DNA from: JAFDZV01 sp966128725
GTDB lineage: Bacteria; Bacteroidota; Ignavibacteria; OLB7
Length of the DNA: 6,228 nt
Reading direction: 5' to 3'
NCBI GenBank assembly: GCA_966128725.1
Contig: CBHYLN010000220.1
Coordinates: forward strand, 1-6,228
In this document: piece by piece, positions 1-6,218 of the stretch
Position numbering within the stretch: the stretch's first letter is position 1
Layout: each line of letters begins with the position of its first letter
Made by a program: the position numbers and the translations under genes
The notes under the pieces: model-generated
The model's input: the letters and a program-made list of their open reading frames with translations, nothing else
Database searches by the model: none
Told to the model about the DNA's origin: nothing

Positions 1-58
1 CAAGGCCCAGCGCCGATACCGTCGGCCCCGTCGATCCAAGCTGTTTGCGTGTCATCAT
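1..58 (-). CDS. Aldo/keto reductase, N-terminal fragment (runs off the left edge)
   Basis: Read on the minus strand from the ATG at 58-56, the visible codons give MMTRKQLGSTGPTVSALGL, after which the window ends. The pattern R-K-x-LG-x-(S/T)G-x-x-VS-x-LGLG is the typical first beta strand and turn of NADPH-dependent aldo/keto reductases of the YakC/AKR13-like type, which reduce aldehydes and ketones in the cytosol. Only about 19 residues are present, so the catalytic Asp-Tyr-Lys-His tetrad cannot be seen and the substrate is unknown. A GGAG ribosome binding site lies 10 nt upstream of the first ATG. A second in-frame ATG (55-53) is equally possible as the start. The gene diverges from atpD and no functional link to it is implied. 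The family call rests on a short but distinctive motif; the subfamily is a guess. Confidence 0.78.
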   Translation of the reverse strand, partial: MMTRKQLGSTGPTVSALGL

Positions 59-68
59 GATGTTTATG

Positions 69-72
69 CTCC
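69..72 (-). promoter_or_regulatory. Ribosome binding site of the aldo/keto reductase
   Basis: The minus strand reads GGAG here, 10 nt before the ATG at 58-56 and 13 nt before the one at 55-53. The spacing favours the first ATG and supports this edge fragment as the true start of a gene. Confidence 0.6.
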
Positions 73-343
73 GTATTCAACGTGTTTTCAGGGGGCGGCA
101 AACGTACAGCATCGAATGACAAAAATCAAATACTGTCATCACGATTCACAAACTACTCTCATTTGAATCCGATAATCAACAACGGGAAGCGGGTACCGCG
201 CACGCCACGGCGACCAAACCGGTGTACGAAGCCCAAGGCTCAACGCGGCACATGGGATTCGCATTCTTACAACATGCGATTGCACAACCATGACCCCTTC
301 CGTAACTTCGAGTTCTTTTCGGGCTAGGCTCGCCTATTCCGTG

Positions 344-360
344 GAAATGCACCGCATTTC
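344..360. repeat. Perfect short inverted repeat upstream of atpD
   Basis: GAAATGC-ACC-GCATTTC is a perfect 7-bp inverted repeat with a 3-nt centre, lying 77 bp before the atpD start codon. There is no T-run behind it, so it is not a terminator. It could be an operator-like site or an mRNA hairpin if transcription starts further upstream. No known binding site was recognised. Confidence 0.4.
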
Positions 361-390
361 AACCCCGTCTCCCGCTTCCTGAACAGGCAG

Positions 391-418
391 TTCACAACAA
401 AAAACATACATCTAGAAC
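391..418 (+). promoter_or_regulatory. Possible sigma70-like promoter of atpDC
   Basis: TTCACA (391-396; five of six matches to TTGACA) and TAGAAC (413-418; four of six to TATAAT) are separated by 16 nt in a locally A-rich stretch. Transcription would begin near 425 and leave a leader of only about 12 nt. This is a pattern match in one short region, and Bacteroidota-type promoters differ from this consensus, so it is tentative. Confidence 0.22.
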
Positions 419-437
419 AAAGCAAGAGCTGTCAGCT

Positions 438-1868
438 ATGAACGAAGGCAAGATTGTTCAGATCATCGGCCCGGTGGTCGACGTCGAGTTTCCGGGAGGC
501 AAGCTTCCGGACATCCTGAACGCGCTCGAAATCCCGCGCCTCAATATCGACGGCAACGAGGACACGCTGATCGTTGAGGTGCAGCAGCACCTTGGCGAGG
601 ATCGCGTGCGCACGATCGCGATGGATGCAACCGATGGTCTGAGCCGAGGCACCAAGGTGTTTGATACCGGCGCTCCGATCACGGTACCGGTAGGCCCAAG
701 CGCGCTTGGCCGCCTGATCAACGTCACAGGGCAGGCGATCGACAACAAGGGGCCGCTTGTATCGGACATCAAGTTCCCGATCCACCGCCCGGCTCCTGCC
801 TTCGAGAATCTGACCACCAAGAAGGAGATGTTCGAGACCGGCATCAAGGTTATCGATCTCCTGGAACCGTATACCAAGGGCGGCAAGACCGGTCTGTTCG
901 GCGGCGCCGGCGTGGGTAAGACGGTGGTGATTCTGGAGCTTATCAACAACATCGCCAAGCAGCACGGTGGCTACTCGGTGTTCGGCGGCGTTGGCGAGCG
1001 CACCCGCGAGGGCAAGGATCTTTACCTTGAAATGTCCGAGGCAAAGCTTTCCGACGGCAGCACCGTGCTCGACAAGGCCGTGCTGGTGTTCGGCCAGATG
1101 AACGAGCCGCCGGGCGCTCGTGCCCGCGTGGCGCTTACAGCGCTTGCGCACGCCGAGTACTTCCGTGATGAGGAAGGCCGCGACGTGCTGCTGTTCATCG
1201 ACAATATCTTCCGCTTCACGCAGGCCGGTTCGGAAGTATCCGCGCTTCTGGGCCGTATGCCGTCGGCAGTGGGTTACCAGCCGACGCTTGCCACGGAGAT
1301 GGGCGCCCTTCAGGAGCGCATTGCCTCCACGTCGAAGGGATCGATTACCTCGGTGCAGGCCGTGTACGTGCCGGCCGACGACCTTACCGACCCGGCGCCG
1401 GCCAACACGTTCGCGCACCTGGACGCCACAACGGTGCTTTCGCGCGCGATTTCGGAGCTGGGTCTGTACCCGGCGGTTGACCCGCTGGAGTCCACCTCGA
1501 CCATCCTTTCGCCGGACATCCTTGGCCAGCGCCACTACGACGTGGCAACCTCCACGAAGCAGACGCTGCAGAAGTACAAGGAACTGCAGGACATCATCAA
1601 CATCCTGGGTATCGACGAACTTTCCGATGAGGATAAGCTTGCCGTGGCCCGCGCCCGTAAGATCCAGCGATTCTTCTCGCAGCCATTCTTCGTTGCCGAA
1701 CAGTTCACGGGCCTTGCCGGCCGCTACGTGAAGCTTGAGGACACGATTGCCGGCTTCGAGGCGATCCTGAACGGCGAAGGCGACGACATGCCGGAAGAAG
1801 CCTTCCGCTATGTTGGCACGTTCGACGAAGCCCGTGAGAAGGCCGCGAAGATGGCCGCTGTGGCCTGA
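438..1868 (+). CDS. atpD: F1Fo ATP synthase subunit beta
   Basis: The catalytic beta subunit of F1 makes ATP from ADP and phosphate, driven by rotation of the central stalk, on the cytoplasmic face of the membrane. The 476 residues are full length for the family. The N-terminal beta-barrel (about 1-75) starts MNEGKIVQIIGPVVDVEFP. The Walker A loop GGAGVGKT is at 155-162, the catalytic glutamate and its neighbour are E187/R188 in GERTREG, Walker B is LLFID (251-255), and the alpha/beta family signature PAVDPLESTS is at 345-354. The C-terminal lever is DELSDED (393-399), a conservative variant of canonical DELSEED. The ATG at 438 is chosen because the alignment begins there; a weak AAGAG (424-428) lies 9 nt upstream. 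It leads a two-gene operon with atpC. No atpG precedes it, so the remaining subunits must lie elsewhere. Product identity is certain. Confidence 0.99.
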   Translation: MNEGKIVQIIGPVVDVEFPGGKLPDILNALEIPRLNIDGNEDTLIVEVQQHLGEDRVRTIAMDATDGLSRGTKVFDTGAPITVPVGPSALGRLINVTGQAIDNKGPLVSDIKFPIHRPAPAFENLTTKKEMFETGIKVIDLLEPYTKGGKTGLFGGAGVGKTVVILELINNIAKQHGGYSVFGGVGERTREGKDLYLEMSEAKLSDGSTVLDKAVLVFGQMNEPPGARARVALTALAHAEYFRDEEGRDVLLFIDNIFRFTQAGSEVSALLGRMPSAVGYQPTLATEMGALQERIASTSKGSITSVQAVYVPADDLTDPAPANTFAHLDATTVLSRAISELGLYPAVDPLESTSTILSPDILGQRHYDVATSTKQTLQKYKELQDIINILGIDELSDEDKLAVARARKIQRFFSQPFFVAEQFTGLAGRYVKLEDTIAGFEAILNGEGDDMPEEAFRYVGTFDEAREKAAKMAAVA

Positions 1869-1883
1869 TCCAACGCTCAGGCG

Positions 1884-1916
1884 GTCGGGGTGAACGGGCA
1901 TGCCGCCAACCCCGAC
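1884..1916 (+). repeat. Stem-loop in the atpD-atpC gap, first of two
   Basis: GTCGGGGT (1884-1891) pairs perfectly with ACCCCGAC (1909-1916) around a 17-nt loop that itself contains the palindrome GGCATGCC (1897-1904). It begins 15 nt after the atpD stop codon. There is no following T-run, so it is more likely an mRNA-stabilising or processing hairpin than a terminator. Confidence 0.5.
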
Positions 1917-1964
1917 ATCGCATCAGGCGCGCACGCGCCATTTCCGAATACATGAACCTGAGAA

Positions 1965-1991
1965 CGTGGTTCGGCACCTTTCCGAACCACG
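1965..1991 (+). repeat. Stem-loop just upstream of atpC, second of two
   Basis: CGTGGTTCGG (1965-1974) pairs perfectly over 10 bp with CCGAACCACG (1982-1991) around a 7-nt loop (CACCTTT). The stem ends 15 nt before the atpC start codon, next to its ribosome binding site. No T-tract follows. Plausible roles are RNA processing, transcript stabilisation or limiting epsilon translation relative to beta, since F1 has three beta but one epsilon. The stem is seen directly; the role is inferred. Confidence 0.55.
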
Positions 1992-2006
1992 AGCACCAGA
2001 GAGAGT

Positions 2007-2429
2007 ATGAGCGAGAAAAAGTTCCACGTAGAGATCGTTACGCCGCGTGGCGAAGCCTTCAGCGGCGACGCGGTGATGGTTGCGCTTCCCGGAGCCGTAA
2101 GCCCGTTCCAGGTGCTTGTTGATCACGCGCCCATCCTTGCGCAGCTTACCGTTGGCATGATTCGCATCATCGACGAGAACGACAAGGAAAAGCAGTTCGC
2201 CACATCGGGTGGGTTCATGGAAATGAACCACAACAAGATGACGGTGATTGCCGAATCGGTGGAGCCGGCGGAGGATATCGACATCGGGCGCGCGGAGTCG
2301 GCACTGGCACGCGCGCAGGAGCGGATCACGCAGGCCCGGCTGGATCGCACGCTGGCAATCGATACCGCGCGCGCGCAGGCCGCATTGGCACGCGCAACAA
2401 ACCGTCTTCGGATTGTCGGCCGGATCTGA
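2007..2429 (+). CDS. atpC: F1Fo ATP synthase subunit epsilon
   Basis: The epsilon subunit sits at the foot of the rotating gamma stalk, couples F1 to the c-ring, and in many bacteria restrains ATP hydrolysis. The 140 residues contain both standard domains. The N-terminal beta-sandwich (about 1-85) begins with FHVEIVTPRGEAFSGDA, followed by LPG (27-29) and PFQVLVDHAPILAQL (33-47). The C-terminal helical hairpin (about 90-138) is rich in Ala and Arg, as usual. The PFQVL..HAPI form, instead of EFGVLPGHAP, resembles Bacteroidota/Chlorobi proteins. Some green sulfur bacteria have a short epsilon lacking the C-terminal helices; here they are present, so an inhibitory role is structurally possible. 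The ATG at 2007 follows an AGAGAG stretch (1999-2004) at very close spacing. It lies 138 bp after atpD and the operon ends at the terminator just downstream. Confidence 0.96.
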   Translation: MSEKKFHVEIVTPRGEAFSGDAVMVALPGAVSPFQVLVDHAPILAQLTVGMIRIIDENDKEKQFATSGGFMEMNHNKMTVIAESVEPAEDIDIGRAESALARAQERITQARLDRTLAIDTARAQAALARATNRLRIVGRI

Positions 2430-2457
2430 TATCCGTTCGTCGAGACCGTAATACATC

Positions 2458-2500
2458 AACGGGGCGTTTCCTTCATCGTGAGGAAACGCCCCGTTCTGTT
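2458..2500 (+). terminator. Intrinsic terminator of the atpDC operon
   Basis: Positions 2458-2472 pair perfectly over 15 bp with 2481-2495; the core is GGGGCGTTTCCT against AGGAAACGCCCC, with an 8-nt loop TCATCGTG. A T-rich tail (TTCTGTTTTG) follows immediately. It lies 28 bp after the atpC stop codon. It also sits 61 bp beyond the end of the convergent regulator gene. The opposite side has only a mixed A/T tail (GTTGATGTATTA), so termination in the minus direction would be weaker. Confidence 0.92.
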
Positions 2501-2556
2501 TTGTCCGTCACCGCATTTGCCTGTAACCGCGCCGGCCACCATCACCGCGTCACGGT

Positions 2557-5280
2557 TCACACCTCCAGCATTCCCAGCTCGCGCGCGCGGGCCAGCGCCT
2601 CCACGCGGTTACCGGATTCCAGCTTGTCCATCAGGTTGGCCACATGGGTCTTCACGGTGTTGGGCGACACATAGATCTTCTCGGCGATCTGGCGGTTTGA
2701 AAGCCCCTGTGCCATCAGCGCAAGGATTTCGAGCTCGCGATTGGTGAGCGGAATGATCTCGCCATCGCCACGATCGGCGGCTGCAGCACCGGCGGGAATT
2801 TCGAGCCCGCAGGCGGCTGCCACATCGGCAACAAGCCCCTGCGACACGCCACGCCGCCGACGCGCGCGCCGGCGATACTGCGCCAACAGCCGCTGCAACT
2901 CCGGGCCTACCTCCATGAACGGCGCGATCACGTGCTCCGGAGAGGCCAGCTCCAGCGCATCCTCCAGATGCGCCAGCGCGGTGTCCTCATCGTCGCGCGC
3001 CACGGCCAGAAGCGCCATCAACACATCAACGCGTATGCGCGTGGGCACCAGCTCCAGCCGACCGGAGAGGTTGGCAAGTTCGGCGAGAACCAACTCGGCT
3101 TCGGGGAACCTGCCCAGCGCCATCAATGCGCGCGCATGCAGCACCGTTTCATCGATACGCATGAAGAACTTCCGCGGCTGCATCATGTGTTGCGCGGCGC
3201 CAAAGTATTGCTCCACCCACGCGGCCACATTCTCCAGATTGCCGACATGCATATCCCGCACAACACGCATCTGGTCAACAAGCGAGGCAAATCGCGAGGA
3301 TGCCGAAGGAAGTGCAACGCCCTCGCTTTCGGCAAGCACGGCCTGCGCATCCGCCCACGCGTTGCGCGCCACGGCGATGTCGAACATAAGCCGGTTGATC
3401 TGCAGGAGCGCTGTTGGGCGGTTGGCAGTAAAGAGCTGGCGCGATTGCTCGGCGAAGCGCACGGCGTTATCGAAATCGCCGCGTGTGTAATACGCATTGG
3501 CGCGCAGCTCATCCTGAAGCGCCGTTGGCCGCATCAACCCGCCCGTACTGTTGACCAGATCATCGCCCTGTTGCAGCAACAACAACGATGACGTGAGCTC
3601 GCCAAGCCGGAGCTGCTGGCGAGCGATGTTCACAAGCGCGATATATACGGTGCGGTGATCGTTCACGCGACGGCCGTAGGCCAATGCACGATCGTAGCTG
3701 GCAACGGCTCTGCGCAATTCGCCGCTGGAGTTGTAGGCATCGCCCATCAACGAGTGGAACAGTCCATGGGCGGTGAGCCAGGAATACGCCAGGTCACCCG
3801 GTGTCCGCTCCGGGATCATCGCCAACGCCTGCTCGGCAAGCGCGAACACGCGTTCGTTTTCGCTACGATCGCGCGCGGCGATACAGCGCACCGCGGCGAT
3901 CTGCCCGCGTAACTCGCGCGACTCGGGATCGTCATCCGGCTGCCCCGCGGCCGCAAGCACGGCATCGGCTTGCAGGGCGCACTGTTCGGCCAGGTCCACC
4001 TCGGCGTTGATCGCATGATACCAGGCGCGCATCAACAGCAGCTTTGGGCTGCTTTCCACCCGTTCGGATGCGATAGGCGCCATCAGCACTGCAACGGTTT
4101 CGGTGGAGGCACCGGGCAGCTCGCGCCAGTACCGCTCCAGCATGGACGCAAGCAGCTCCGGATCGTTCGAGCGCCGCGCATGATCGACAGCTTCCAACAT
4201 AAGGCCATGGTTACCGAACCATGTGGCGGCGCGACGGTGTAGATCCGCGACATCGCTCACACGGGTTTTAAGGCGGTGCTGCAACAGGTCACCGAACAGA
4301 TGGTGGTAGCGGTACCACTCGCGGCGATTGTCGAGCGATATCAGGAACAGGTTCGCCCGCTCCAATTGTTCCAGCAGCGCCACGCCGTCGGCATATCCGG
4401 TAAGGGCCTCGGCAAGCGAAGCGGTAAATCGTCCCAGGATCGAGAGCATCAGCATCGCCTGCTGAATGTCGTCGGGCTGCCGGCGAATCACTTCCTCCAG
4501 AAGGAAATCGATGATGTAACGATCGGCGCCGGTGAACGCATCGATAAAGGCATCAACGTCGTCGCGATCGCGCAGCGAAAGCCCGGCCATCTGCAGGCCG
4601 GCAATCCAGCCTTCAGTTTTCTGCTGCAGGCGTTCAAGGTTCTCGTCGGTAAGCTGAAGCCCCATGGACTGATTCAGGAATGCCGCGGTTTCGCCAACGG
4701 AAAATCGGAGATCGGCGGCACGAACTTCGAGCAACTGACCCCGAACGCGGAATCGTGCCAACGGAATTGGTGGGTCCACACGGGTAGTGATCACACAGTG
4801 CAACTGCTTCGGCGCGTGATCCAGCAGGAACAGAAGCGCCTCGTGAACCGTGGGATTGCTGATCAGATGATAATCATCCAACACGAGCACAAACCCATCG
4901 GCCACCCCCACGATATCATTGATAAGCGTTGAGAGCACTGTTGGCGGCGGTGGCACCGGAGTCATCAGCATCATCGTACGGGCGGCGGCTCCAACCCCGG
5001 GAAGCACCGCGTCGATCGCTTCGATGACGTAGCGAAGGAATGATACGACATCGTTGTCGCCCTGATCCAGCGACACCCATGCAGCCGGATAGCCGTTCCG
5101 TTCCACCCATGCACTGATCAGCGTTGTTTTCCCGAACCCAGGCGGAGCGGATATCAACGTCAGCGTTCGGTGGGGCAGGGCATTCATAAGCTCCGCCGCG
5201 CGCTCACGGCGAACAAGGTTCGCCTGCGGGCGCGCCACAAAGAGCTTGGTTCTCAGCAGCGCCGTGTTCTGATCGGACAT
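2557..5280 (-). CDS. MalT-like ATP-dependent LuxR-family transcriptional activator
   Basis: A large cytosolic STAND-type regulator that would bind a ligand and ATP, oligomerise and activate promoters. Numbering from the ATG at 5280 gives 907 residues, the usual MalT/LAL size. Domains in order: a typical LLRTKLFVARP start (8-18); NTPase domain with Walker A APPGFGKT (45-52), Walker B VLVLDDYH (131-138) and an arginine-bearing TTRVDPP (165-171); a winged-helix/arm segment with YRYHHLFGDLL (323-333); a long helical TPR-like sensor region (about 340-795); a basic patch RRRARRRR (803-810); and a C-terminal LuxR helix-turn-helix (844-907) starting PLTNRELEIL, recognition helix near 872-887. An upstream in-frame TTG at 5301 would add seven residues but has no ribosome binding site, so the ATG is preferred. 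No sugar, transport or other target operon is adjacent, so the inducer is unknown and malT itself cannot be claimed. Confidence 0.93.
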   Translation of the reverse strand: MSDQNTALLRTKLFVARPQANLVRRERAAELMNALPHRTLTLISAPPGFGKTTLISAWVERNGYPAAWVSLDQGDNDVVSFLRYVIEAIDAVLPGVGAAARTMMLMTPVPPPPTVLSTLINDIVGVADGFVLVLDDYHLISNPTVHEALLFLLDHAPKQLHCVITTRVDPPIPLARFRVRGQLLEVRAADLRFSVGETAAFLNQSMGLQLTDENLERLQQKTEGWIAGLQMAGLSLRDRDDVDAFIDAFTGADRYIIDFLLEEVIRRQPDDIQQAMLMLSILGRFTASLAEALTGYADGVALLEQLERANLFLISLDNRREWYRYHHLFGDLLQHRLKTRVSDVADLHRRAATWFGNHGLMLEAVDHARRSNDPELLASMLERYWRELPGASTETVAVLMAPIASERVESSPKLLLMRAWYHAINAEVDLAEQCALQADAVLAAAGQPDDDPESRELRGQIAAVRCIAARDRSENERVFALAEQALAMIPERTPGDLAYSWLTAHGLFHSLMGDAYNSSGELRRAVASYDRALAYGRRVNDHRTVYIALVNIARQQLRLGELTSSLLLLQQGDDLVNSTGGLMRPTALQDELRANAYYTRGDFDNAVRFAEQSRQLFTANRPTALLQINRLMFDIAVARNAWADAQAVLAESEGVALPSASSRFASLVDQMRVVRDMHVGNLENVAAWVEQYFGAAQHMMQPRKFFMRIDETVLHARALMALGRFPEAELVLAELANLSGRLELVPTRIRVDVLMALLAVARDDEDTALAHLEDALELASPEHVIAPFMEVGPELQRLLAQYRRRARRRRGVSQGLVADVAAACGLEIPAGAAAADRGDGEIIPLTNRELEILALMAQGLSNRQIAEKIYVSPNTVKTHVANLMDKLESGNRVEALARARELGMLEV

Positions 5281-5440
5281 ACTCTGCAACCGTTCGTACA
5301 AACACGTTAACCGGCCAAGATAGCTCCGGTCCTTAGAACGGCGAAAGCACCACGGGAACCGCAGTGCCCTCGCCGCTTACGCCGGGGAATTTTTTACTGC
5401 TCAGGCTTCCTGCCTGCGCGAATTTTGTTGCCTGGGCGTT
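5281..5440 (-). promoter_or_regulatory. Upstream region of the LuxR-family regulator
   Basis: This stretch should hold the regulator's promoter, though no convincing -35/-10 pair was found. Visible structures: an inverted repeat ACCGG (5310-5314) / CCGGT (5326-5330) with 11-nt spacing, centred about 40 bp before the ATG, and the palindrome GTTAAC at 5306-5311. A larger imperfect hairpin pairs CGGCGA (5339-5344) with TCGCCG (5370-5375) and GCAC (5347-5350) with GTGC (5364-5367). A run of six A on the minus strand lies at 5395-5390, and a small hairpin CAGGC/GCCTG at 5402-5416. Any of these could be an operator or leader structure; none matches a site I know. Confidence 0.35.
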
Positions 5441-5441
5441 G

Positions 5442-5488
5442 CGTGGCATCGATCGGTAGCGCGCGACCACCAACCGATCGATGCCACG
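5442..5488 (+). repeat. Conserved-loop stem-loop, copy 1
   Basis: CGTGGCATCGATCGGT (5442-5457) is perfectly complementary over 16 bp to 5473-5488, around a 15-nt loop. The loop is GCGCGCGACCACC (5459-5471) with an A on each side. No T-run follows on either strand, so it is not an intrinsic terminator. The 13-nt loop recurs exactly at 5681 and 6028, each time within a different self-complementary stem. Confidence 0.85.
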
Positions 5489-5663
5489 TACCATTGCCCA
5501 TGCCTCCCGCTATCGGTCGGCATTGTTCGGCGGTACATCCCTGCCCGGAATTTCGGATCCACGACTCCCCGTCACACACATGTTGCCCATTGTCCCGGCC
5601 TCCTCGTGTGATCCGCCTGCCCGGGCTACCTCATCACAGTCCCTCATCACCAGTTCGCGAATC

Positions 5664-5708
5664 GTGGTATCCGGCCAGCCGCGCGCGACCACCGCCGGCC
5701 GATTCCAC
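5664..5708 (+). repeat. Conserved-loop stem-loop, copy 2 (degenerate stem)
   Basis: The loop GCGCGCGACCACC is at 5681-5693. The stem is imperfect but extended. From the inside out: GC (5678-5679) with GC (5694-5695), an A/C mismatch, GGCC (5673-5676) with GGCC (5697-5700), a bulged C, ATC (5669-5671) with GAT (5701-5703), a T/T mismatch, then GTGG (5664-5667) with CCAC (5705-5708). This gives 13 pairs in total. The outer GTGG/CCAC pairing is shared with copy 1. Confidence 0.65.
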
Positions 5709-5794
5709 ATCGCTCTTCTGCACGTATCCGCCTCCGTTCTCTACACTGACCACATTCCCTCTCGCCGATGCTCGCATGCCGGCTCACCACACCC

Positions 5795-5871
5795 CTTCGT
5801 TCTCCCCACAACTCCATCCCCCGCATTCCCGCATCACTCGCCGTCTCTTCGTTCCCCCCACAACTCCATCC
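5795..5871. repeat. 25-bp direct repeat pair, 52-bp period
   Basis: Positions 5795-5819 and 5847-5871 are identical at 24 of 25 bases; the core is CCCCACAACTCCATCC, with one T/C difference at the ninth base. The 27 bp between them are not an obvious copy of either flank. This may be a decayed tandem duplication. Confidence 0.75.
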
Positions 5872-6014
5872 GCACCATCCTGCACACTCCCGGTTTCCAC
5901 CACATTGGCATCGTACTCCGCACGTTTCGGTCAGTGTCCCGGCTCAATCCGCGTTATATCGATACTCCAACTCGATCCCCATCGTTCACATCTCACCACG
6001 TATCCTGAGTCGCA

Positions 6015-6053
6015 GGACCGGCCGGCTGCGCGCGACCACCGCCGGCCAGGTCC
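6015..6053 (+). repeat. Conserved-loop stem-loop, copy 3
   Basis: The loop GCGCGCGACCACC is at 6028-6040, preceded by one unpaired T. GGCCGGC (6020-6026) pairs with GCCGGCC (6041-6047); then, across a single bulged A (6048), GGACC (6015-6019) pairs with GGTCC (6049-6053). That makes 12 pairs with one bulge. Identity with copy 2 continues past the loop for 7 nt (GCCGGCC), but the opposite arm and outer stem differ. Confidence 0.75.
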
Positions 6054-6082
6054 CACTCCATCATCTCCGCCATTCCTCATCA

Positions 6083-6178
6083 CATCCCTCGTCACAATCC
6101 CCCACACTATCCCGTACATCCCTCGTCTCAACCTCTCCTCATCAGCCGTGCCCCTATCGGATTACCACCCTCGTCTCA
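6083..6178. repeat. Short degenerate direct repeats around CCCTCGTC
   Basis: CATCCCTCGTCACAA at 6083-6097 and CATCCCTCGTCTCAA at 6117-6131 match at 14 of 15 bases, and a third related unit, ACCCTCGTCTCAC, lies at 6167-6179. They add to the low-complexity, C/T-rich nature of this end. Confidence 0.5.
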
Positions 6179-6218
6179 CACACTTGCCCAAATCCCAGCC
6201 ACTTCAGGTAATCCGATA
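6155..6218. repeat. 12-bp perfect inverted repeat at the right edge
   Basis: TATCGGATTACC (6155-6166) is the exact reverse complement of GGTAATCCGATA (6207-6218), separated by 40 bp of C-rich sequence. The arms are less GC-rich than the stem-loops nearby and do not contain the conserved loop motif. They could be ends of a small element, paired binding sites or a long-loop RNA hairpin. Confidence 0.65.

Larger units (their letters stand above)
59..437. other. Divergent intergenic region between the aldo/keto reductase and atpD
   Basis: This 379-bp stretch must hold the promoters for both divergent genes. The part near the reductase (about 61-180) is visibly more A/T-rich than the genes, as expected of a promoter region. 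An open frame of 81 codons on the plus strand (82-327) encodes a composition I do not recognise, without a clear ribosome binding site, and I regard it as non-coding. No tRNA-like or other RNA gene was found on either strand. Structure seen: a 7-bp hairpin at 344-360 and a weak 5-bp one (CGCAT/ATGCG) at 260-278. On the minus strand a very weak sigma70-like pair, TTGATT (129-124) and TACGTT (106-101) with 17-nt spacing, could serve the reductase. Confidence 0.6.
5629..6095. repeat. Dispersed CCTCATCAC-type direct repeat
   Basis: The segment at 5629-5650 (CCTCATCACAGTCCCTCATCAC) recurs at 6075-6095 with one missing G and one A/G change. Each copy itself contains two CCTC(A/G)TCAC units. The two copies lie on opposite sides of the neighbouring stem-loops (before copy 2, after copy 3). 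Confidence 0.5.

Noticed and set aside
82..327. An 81-codon plus-strand open frame in the divergent intergenic region
   Set aside because: The start lacks a clear ribosome binding site, the sequence matches no family I know, and it overlaps the likely promoter of the aldo/keto reductase.
432..1901. A 489-codon open frame on the minus strand covering all of atpD
   Set aside because: It is an antisense shadow of a highly conserved gene with strong codon bias. Its translation is Arg/His/Val-rich with no recognisable domain.
2932..3591. A 219-codon plus-strand open frame inside the regulator gene, and others at 2741-3490 and 4276-4932
   Set aside because: They lie antisense to well-supported coding sequence and show no domain or plausible translation signals.
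5281..5301. TTG at 5301 as the start of the regulator
   Set aside because: It lacks a ribosome binding site. The family's usual N-terminus begins close to the ATG at 5280.
5442..5488. Copy 1 hairpin as an intrinsic terminator
   Set aside because: No T-run follows the stem on either strand, and no gene points into it from the left on the plus strand.
5442..6053. A CRISPR array
   Set aside because: Only three repeats are present, at unequal spacing (222 and 347 bp), with conservation in the loop instead of a full-length repeat. There are no uniform spacers and no cas genes in the window.
5481..6211. Overlapping plus-strand open frames of 175 and 147 codons
   Set aside because: Their low-complexity Ser/Pro/Thr/His/Arg composition follows from the C-rich DNA. 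They run through the stem-loop repeats in different frames and overlap each other.
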